Shown: positions 7,261 to 11,571 of the stretch, one piece after another | Layout of the letters: every line of letters starts with the position of its first letter | Position numbering within the stretch: the first letter of the stretch is position 1 | Origin: an uncultured Porphyromonas sp. | GTDB lineage: Bacteria; Bacteroidota; Bacteroidia; Bacteroidales; Porphyromonadaceae | Assembly (NCBI GenBank): GCA_900554935.1 | Contig: USJF01000033.1 | Coordinates: 1-11,571 of the forward strand | Reading direction: 5' to 3' | Length of the DNA: 11,571 nt | Notes under the pieces: model-generated | Database searches by the model: none | Told to the model about the DNA's origin: nothing | The model's input: only the letters and a program-made list of their open reading frames with translations | Position numbers and translations under genes: made by a program

Positions 7261-7689
7261 TTATCTAAGTTTTATTCGTCGTGATACGCCAAGGATGACT
7301 TTCCTACACCAGCTACTTTTCGGCCAGAGATGTTGGAAGCACCACCATGATAGAGAGCCTTTGTGTATCTCTCTTGAACTACAACGTATTATGGCTACCG
7401 CTTCGCCTACTATGGAGTTGATTGGGACACACTCTACTCCAAAAGGATTGCCATCCCCTCGCAAGGTAACGATGTCACCAGATATTTCAATCACGCGATG
7501 CAATACATAGCTCTCACATTGGATAGCTAGTACTATATTGCCTTTCCTGATGGGGGTAGTAAGCGGTGCGAGTACTATCTTATCAACTCGATCTCTAATC
7601 AGGGGAAACATGCTATTGCCTCTAGCCGTTATGAGCACTTTTTGGCCCTGTGATACCTCTTGGACTGCCAAGCTAAGTAGCTCCTCCAT
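7261..7689 (-). CDS. Small S24/S26-type peptidase (signal-peptidase-like, no membrane anchor)
   Basis: A 142-residue protein with the signal-peptidase/LexA-like catalytic core. The nucleophile is probably Ser26 in 'ARGNSMFPLI' (22-31). 'RKGNIVLA' (48-55) and 'YVLHRVIEI' (61-69) follow, placing His64 where bacterial signal peptidase I has its general-base Lys. 'LRGDGNP' (76-82) is the conserved Gly-Asp-Gly-Asn box. A Ser-His pairing is typical of the Sec11/SipW-like branch (S26B), but those enzymes have an N-terminal membrane helix and none is seen here, so the protein appears cytosolic. The C-terminus (about 104-142) is rich in Trp, Cys and basic residues. It might cut a leader from a peptide handled by the neighbouring PqqD-like protein and ABC exporter. 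A LexA/CI-like regulatory protease is unlikely, since no DNA-binding domain is present. It starts 25 bases after the PqqD-like gene. Confidence 0.8.
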   Translation of the reverse strand: MEELLSLAVQEVSQGQKVLITARGNSMFPLIRDRVDKIVLAPLTTPIRKGNIVLAIQCESYVLHRVIEISGDIVTLRGDGNPFGVECVPINSIVGEAVAIIRCSSREIHKGSLSWWCFQHLWPKSSWCRKVILGVSRRIKLR

Positions 7690-7714
7690 ATAGTGCTCAC
7701 TCTCTTCAGAGTCT

Positions 7715-7990
7715 TTAGTTTTGTGGACGAACCAAGCCTGAACTAGCTATCAATGCCATCAACGCTTTTGCATCTTTCTCTGCTTGTAGCTGATCAATGC
7801 TGTAGTGATTGATAAGGAATGTGGCGACTAGATCTGCATTTAATTCAAGACCTATAAAGGCTTTAACGACCTCTGCAGCGCTACTATTGAGTGTTATCAC
7901 TGAGCTATAACCAGCCCCTTGGGGACTTGGTACCACGGTGATGCTTTCTTCCCCTACCTCACGTATGATAATATCGTCTCTAAGCTTCAT
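7715..7990 (-). CDS. PqqD-like protein (peptide chaperone / RiPP recognition element)
   Basis: A 91-residue protein with the PqqD shape. An N-terminal beta-strand region ('DDIIIREVGEESITVVP', then 'SSVITLNSSAAEVVKAF', up to about residue 45) is followed by a helical half ('NADLVATFLINHYSI', 'AEKDAKALMALIASSGLV'). The 'TLNSSAAEVVKAF' stretch is the family's hallmark ('LN.sa..iw.l'-like). PqqD-type domains bind leader peptides of ribosomally made precursors and present them to modifying enzymes. In this operon the partners could be the HprK-like kinase, the nucleotidyltransferase and the peptidase. The start is 7 bases after the kinase stop and has no Shine-Dalgarno sequence. It closely fits the small PqqD relatives found with HPr-kinase-like genes. 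No precursor peptide gene is visible next to it. Confidence 0.85.
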   Translation of the reverse strand: MKLRDDIIIREVGEESITVVPSPQGAGYSSVITLNSSAAEVVKAFIGLELNADLVATFLINHYSIDQLQAEKDAKALMALIASSGLVRPQN

Positions 7991-7997
7991 AAGGATA

Positions 7998-8885
7998 TTA
8001 ATTTTGATTGGATAATAACGGATAAGTCAGTTCTACAGCACCTTTATCTGGTAGACACTCTAAGGTATAGAAGGGAACCTTCTCGGCTATATCTGCTAAT
8101 AGTTCAAAAGAGCTATTGCGATGATCGATGTCCGTCCTCAGAACACTTGTGGACATCACTAATGCACTTAGTGCATCGCCGTATTTGCCTTTGATGATTT
8201 TATTTTCTGGTGCTTGCTTCAGAAGTACCATTGCAACTACTTTCGCCGACTCATTGATATAGCAAGGGGTCTTGCCACTCCAAGGCGCTCCGTAAACTCG
8301 CACTTCTCCATTTGGAAATAAACGTATGATGGGCTCATCATCATTCAGTAGTCTAGCGCTAGGAATATACTTTCGCCATAGCCTTGTGTGGGTGCTTTTT
8401 CCAGTACCACTTGTCCCCATAAAGAGCAATGCTCGGCCATCTATCATTATCACTGATGCGTGAATCTTTAACCCTTGCATCTTAATGAGCTGCATGCCAT
8501 AAGCAGGTATTAGAAAGGAATTTAGGGCAAAAATAGCATCCTTCTCTATTAAATCCACATCACTTTCGACTTGTGTCCAATCTTTAGTGGCACGCATACG
8601 GTATGATCGTCCAAAAAGCTCCATTTCGGTATAGTAGTAATATTGGTCACTATATATTTTGGACCAGCCACCTTCAAATTCACCTTTGTCTATTGGAATT
8701 AGGTTACTCGGGATGGTTATGCTGACTCCAGCGATAAAATGCACTCTTGCCTTAATAATATCGCTACTTTGTATACGAAAGGGAGCGTAAGGAGTAAGAA
8801 ACTGCGACACACGATGGGCGTTGGGCGTTTCCAGTACTAATGGCAAGCCAGCAATCTCATAATATAATCGACCTAAATGATTCAT
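7998..8885 (-). CDS. HPr-kinase-related kinase (HprK-like)
   Basis: A 295-residue protein from the ATG at 8885. A TTG at 8903 would add six residues, but the family-like N-terminus 'HLGRLYYEIAGLPLVLET' begins just after the ATG. The C-terminal kinase domain starts at 'GLKIHASVIMIDGRALLFMG' (138-157). It holds His142, Walker A 'GTSGTGKST' (157-165, Lys163), 'LLNDDEPII' (179-187) with the catalytic acids, and 'YGAPWSGK' (198-205). True HPr kinases phosphorylate a serine on HPr in sugar regulation and have an N-terminal regulatory domain of a different kind. No HPr or PTS gene is near. Related kinases in some lasso-peptide clusters phosphorylate the precursor peptide. Next to a PqqD-like protein and a nucleotidyltransferase, phosphorylation of a peptide or small molecule is the best inference. 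It lies 30 bases after the GT2 gene. Confidence 0.86.
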   Translation of the reverse strand: MNHLGRLYYEIAGLPLVLETPNAHRVSQFLTPYAPFRIQSSDIIKARVHFIAGVSITIPSNLIPIDKGEFEGGWSKIYSDQYYYYTEMELFGRSYRMRATKDWTQVESDVDLIEKDAIFALNSFLIPAYGMQLIKMQGLKIHASVIMIDGRALLFMGTSGTGKSTHTRLWRKYIPSARLLNDDEPIIRLFPNGEVRVYGAPWSGKTPCYINESAKVVAMVLLKQAPENKIIKGKYGDALSALVMSTSVLRTDIDHRNSSFELLADIAEKVPFYTLECLPDKGAVELTYPLLSNQN

Positions 8886-8915
8886 ACCTTGCAAAGATAC
8901 CAATTTGTGAGTAAG

Positions 8916-9866
8916 CTAAGCGGACTTAGGGAATATCCACTCTTGAAGAAAGCCTAAACCGTAGGCGAAGTGTTGTACGTAGGCGGCTACAATAGCATAA
9001 CCTGCGAGCTCTAAACTACCTCCTCTGGTATATATATCTATTGCTATGGCTAGTGGATAAAGGAGTAGAATGGAATATAGTATTGGTGAGAGAGTTAGTA
9101 GCACAGCAACATTGAATATCACAAATAGGCTGGGTAATGTATGTGCCAACTTCAGTGTACCTGGATGGTATCTATTGAGTACTATTCTGGCTTTTCCACT
9201 CTGGCGAATTTGACGGAAGAAGGCTTTGAAGTCAACCCTTCTCTTGTGGTATACCCATGCATCTTCAAATAAAGCTGAGACCCCACCATTCTCCAAAGCT
9301 CTCATACTAAGGTCTAGGTCTTCTCCGTAACGCATGTTATCTCTAAAACCACCAAGCTGGTTAAATAATTCCCTACGTATTCCCATATTGAAGGTGCGAG
9401 GATAGAAGTGGTCTACACTCTTTTGTTTGCCACGAATGCCACCTGTAGTAAGAAGTGAGGTCATAGAATAGTCAATGGCTTTCTGAATAACCGTGAAGTC
9501 TTCTCTTGAGCGATCAGACCCTCCCCATAGATCACAGACTATAGAATTGACGTATTCATTTACTTTCTGAATGTAATTATTGGGAAGTACCGCATCGCTA
9601 TCTAAAAAGACAACCCACTTTCCTGTTGCCTCTTTTACGCCTCTATTTCTAGCCCCACTAGGACCAGTATTTTGCTGAACTATATATTTTACTGGCAAAC
9701 CTGCAGCATGCACTACATCTTCAGAATCGTTGGTAGAGCCATCTTCTACCACTATCACCTCGTACTCTATACCTTCGACCTGATCTTGAGAGACAAAAGA
9801 AGCTAGCAACTCCCTAAGCTCGTCAGGCCTATTATATATCGGGATAATGAATGAAAACGTATACAT
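8916..9866 (-). CDS. GT2-family glycosyltransferase with C-terminal membrane segments
   Basis: A 316-residue inverting GT-A enzyme. The N-terminus 'FSFIIPIYNRPDELRELLASF' and 'VIVVEDGSTND' (37-47) form the nucleotide site, with Glu41-Asp42. 'NTGPSGARNRGVKEATG' (66-82) is typical of the family. The metal-binding DxD is 'LDSDAVLP' (88-95). Later come 'RTFNMGIRRELFNQLGGF' (157-174) and 'GEDLDLSMRALENG' (181-194), whose acids include the likely catalytic base. Two or three hydrophobic stretches at about 242-278 and 286-308 anchor the C-terminus in the inner membrane, so the sugar acceptor is probably membrane-linked. It sits 4 bases after the glycogen-synthase-like gene and 30 bases before the HprK-like gene, so it is probably co-transcribed. 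Whether it serves the peptide-like module or a separate glycan pathway is open. Confidence 0.9.
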   Translation of the reverse strand: MYTFSFIIPIYNRPDELRELLASFVSQDQVEGIEYEVIVVEDGSTNDSEDVVHAAGLPVKYIVQQNTGPSGARNRGVKEATGKWVVFLDSDAVLPNNYIQKVNEYVNSIVCDLWGGSDRSREDFTVIQKAIDYSMTSLLTTGGIRGKQKSVDHFYPRTFNMGIRRELFNQLGGFRDNMRYGEDLDLSMRALENGGVSALFEDAWVYHKRRVDFKAFFRQIRQSGKARIVLNRYHPGTLKLAHTLPSLFVIFNVAVLLTLSPILYSILLLYPLAIAIDIYTRGGSLELAGYAIVAAYVQHFAYGLGFLQEWIFPKSA

Positions 9867-9870
9867 CTTC

Positions 9871-11538
9871 TCAACTTTCTTTAGATTGGTTGTGATTAAT
9901 TGCTAACTTATATGCCTCTAAATATTTAGCATAAAAGTGATGCCAACTTGCTTTTTGGGCAAGTTTCTTTGCTCGTTGCTTGCTTTGCACTACCATCTCC
10001 TTGGGAAATGATGAGAATCGCCCTACTTTCACTGCAATACTCTCTGCTAAACTCTCGAAGCCATCATCCTCCCTTTCAAGTGCCTTGGCACCATACCTCA
10101 GACAGTTTTTGGTATTGTTCTCCATTGCCCACATACCGAACCCAGCTTTGTCTGTAGTAAGTGTTGGCACTCCAAAAGCTATGCTCTCCAATGGAGTATA
10201 CCCCCATGGTTCATAGTAGCTCGCAAAAACGGTAAGGTCTAATGTGGGTAAAAGGTCATAATAGGAAATATTGAGCACTCCGTCAGCCCCATCTAAGTAG
10301 TCTGGAATAAATATGGGATATATCTTTTGCCCCCAATTCTCAGCTAATGAATGGAGATGCGCTAAAATTTGATTGCCCAATCCGTCATAAAGCTCATGTG
10401 TAATATAGGGCATCTGCATAGGAAGTGTGGTCGCCACTTCGCTAGCCAAGGCTACTTGGAGCTCAGGCCTAGGCTCTTTAACCCAGCTTGGCACCAATAT
10501 AAGTGCCACAATATCGCGCTCTATGGCCATGCTATGTAGTCGTCTCAAGGCATCAATAAATACATCAATTCCTTTGTTACGATATTCACAACGACCAGAA
10601 GTGGCTACTATAAATGGCTCCTCACCTATTTTAGATCCATAAAGCGTCTTAGCGAGATGGCAAATAGCCTTTCTACCACTTTGTCGTAGACTACGTAGTT
10701 GATGCCCAGAAGGTATTATCCCCTCCTCCCAACCATTTGGAAGCACTATTGGACGACGCCCTATTAGCTGTGTAGCTTCTAATGCTGTTACCTCACTAAC
10801 CGTCGCAAATACATCCGCCACGTGAGCAGCAGTACGTTCCACTTGATGTTTGCACATTACACCAAGTTCCTCTGCCATTTGATTGCCATCATAATTGGAA
10901 AGTTGACTATACAATGGCTTCCCATTGCTGGCAATTGAACGCCCAACTGAGGTTGCGTGGGTGATAAATAATGTATTAATCTGAGGAGCCCACTTGCGGA
11001 GCGCTAGAAGTCCCATACCGGTTGTCCATTCATTAAAAATGGCCAAAGGATATTCGGAAGGGAATAATTTTGCATATGCTTCCATCACCTTCGCAACAGC
11101 AAGGCTAAAGAGACAAGAGTCATCGTAATCGCCATAGCCTATCTCACCACGAATGCCATACTCTTGCCACATCTCATAGTATAGATCCCCTTTCTGACTA
11201 AATAAGGATTGAAAAGCAATCAGGGCTACACGAGGCTTTCCCACTACATCCCAGCTACCTATATGCACTTCAATGCCAGTTTCAGAAGTAAGATGATCGG
11301 CTAGTTGTAGGTCCGCCTTTCGCCTTGAAGGGATAAAGTCCTTTTGCGGGGTATCAAGTTTAGGCCCGAAAAATAAAAGGGCCTCCCTTCCATGTAGCTC
11401 TATCATTGTAGCTACACGCGTAGAGAGTACAGTATAGATACCTCCTACCTTGTTACACACTTCCCATGAAGTCTCCATAATAAGAGTCGGCGTGGCAGGA
11501 AGCTTATTTTCTTGAGTACGCATATAATCTGATATCAT
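9871..11538 (-). CDS. Glycogen synthase, GT3 type (animal/fungal-like)
   Basis: A 555-residue GT-B enzyme with hallmarks of family GT3, to which animal and fungal glycogen synthases belong, rather than the GT5 bacterial GlgA type. These are 'WEVCNKVGGIYTVLS' (25-39), 'FNEWTTGMG' (168-176), 'ITHATSVGR' (192-200), 'LPNGW' (266-270), 'GRCEYRNKGIDVFIDAL' (315-331) and 'SYYEPWGYTPLES' (440-452), the last with the catalytic E-x7-E pair (Glu443, Glu451). It should elongate alpha-1,4-glucan from a nucleotide-glucose in the cytoplasm. It is shorter than the animal enzymes, which carry regulatory extensions, and is normal for Bacteroidota. The start is uncertain: the frame stays open to the window edge, and the ATG codons at 11538 and 11523 are both possible. 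The GT2 gene begins 4 bases downstream, so a shared transcript is likely. Other roles than glycogen, such as a different glucan, are possible. Confidence 0.93.
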   Translation of the reverse strand: MISDYMRTQENKLPATPTLIMETSWEVCNKVGGIYTVLSTRVATMIELHGREALLFFGPKLDTPQKDFIPSRRKADLQLADHLTSETGIEVHIGSWDVVGKPRVALIAFQSLFSQKGDLYYEMWQEYGIRGEIGYGDYDDSCLFSLAVAKVMEAYAKLFPSEYPLAIFNEWTTGMGLLALRKWAPQINTLFITHATSVGRSIASNGKPLYSQLSNYDGNQMAEELGVMCKHQVERTAAHVADVFATVSEVTALEATQLIGRRPIVLPNGWEEGIIPSGHQLRSLRQSGRKAICHLAKTLYGSKIGEEPFIVATSGRCEYRNKGIDVFIDALRRLHSMAIERDIVALILVPSWVKEPRPELQVALASEVATTLPMQMPYITHELYDGLGNQILAHLHSLAENWGQKIYPIFIPDYLDGADGVLNISYYDLLPTLDLTVFASYYEPWGYTPLESIAFGVPTLTTDKAGFGMWAMENNTKNCLRYGAKALEREDDGFESLAESIAVKVGRFSSFPKEMVVQSKQRAKKLAQKASWHHFYAKYLEAYKLAINHNQSKES

Positions 11539-11544
11539 TGAAAT

Positions 11545-11562
11545 AAAAAACGCCTCCTCGGA
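11545..11562 (-). terminator. Possible right arm of a terminator or attenuator at the window edge
   Basis: Read on the minus strand, a GC-rich block CCGAGGAGGCG is followed directly by six T and then ATTT, ending close before the glycogen-synthase ATG. This looks like the second arm and U-tract of an intrinsic terminator. The first arm would lie outside the window, so it cannot be confirmed. The AGGAGG inside could instead act as a Shine-Dalgarno sequence, but it is about 14 bases from the ATG, which is long. Confidence 0.25.
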
Positions 11563-11571
11563 TAATTTCCT

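Noticed and set aside
7211..7510. Plus-strand frame across the nucleotidyltransferase/peptidase junction
   Set aside because: It is antisense to two motif-bearing genes and has no family-like features.
7919..8194. Plus-strand frame across the PqqD-like/HprK-like junction, considered as a hidden precursor peptide
   Set aside because: It is antisense to conserved coding sequence of both genes, has no leader/core-like pattern and no ribosome-binding site.
4478..8885. A lasso-peptide cluster
   Set aside because: No asparagine-synthetase-like cyclase, no transglutaminase-like leader peptidase and no precursor are present.
8891..8899. Minus-strand TATCTTTGC, matching the Bacteroidota -7 promoter pattern
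   Set aside because: No TTTG element at the expected distance upstream, and the transcript would start at or next to the ATG. Probably chance.
8886..8903. TTG start for the HprK-like gene, adding six residues
   Set aside because: The ATG at 8885 is adjacent to the family-like N-terminus. The TTG stays possible but has no supporting ribosome-binding sequence.
9948..10642. Plus-strand frames inside the glycogen synthase gene
   Set aside because: They are antisense shadows of a strongly conserved gene.

Overview
This looks like a chromosomal segment of a member of the Bacteroidota, probably order Bacteroidales and possibly Porphyromonas-like. The genus is an inference. The signs are moderate GC, many starts without a good Shine-Dalgarno sequence, a Bacteroidales-style MOP-family flippase, and a GT3-type (animal/fungal-like) glycogen synthase of the kind known from this phylum. 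No tRNA, rRNA, insertion sequence or CRISPR array is visible.

Left arm (1-4114, + strand): the end of a surface-polysaccharide operon. It holds the C-terminal part of a GT4 glycosyltransferase, a complete GT4-like glycosyltransferase, a GT8 glycosyltransferase and a multi-pass Wzx-type flippase. The genes overlap by 8, 4 and 4 bases, so translational coupling is likely. The products would build a lipid-linked oligosaccharide in the cytoplasm and flip it across the inner membrane. A run of eight C near the 3' end of the second GT is placed so that one inserted base would fuse it in frame to the GT8 gene.

Middle (4115-4477): a non-coding gap between convergent operons. It holds a terminator-like hairpin, a perfect-period array of five 23-bp tandem repeats and some weaker inverted repeats.

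Right arm (4478-11538, - strand): one tight run of seven genes, read from high to low coordinates. They are a GT3 glycogen synthase, a GT2 glycosyltransferase with a membrane tail, an HPr-kinase-related kinase, a PqqD-like protein, a small S24/S26-type peptidase, a nucleotidyltransferase of the NTP_transf_5 type, and an ABC exporter with fused membrane and ATPase domains. Gaps are 3 to 30 bases, with one 4-base ATGA overlap. The last five genes resemble the tailoring and export part of a ribosomally made, modified peptide pathway: a leader-binding domain, kinase, nucleotidyltransferase, protease and exporter. There is no recognisable precursor, cyclase or transglutaminase-like leader peptidase. 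Related PqqD/HprK-like modules are known from genome surveys, and kinase and nucleotidyltransferase tailoring is known for some lasso peptides. This combination, with a soluble S26-like peptidase and two sugar-transfer genes upstream, is the most interesting content of the window. Its substrate cannot be read from the sequence.
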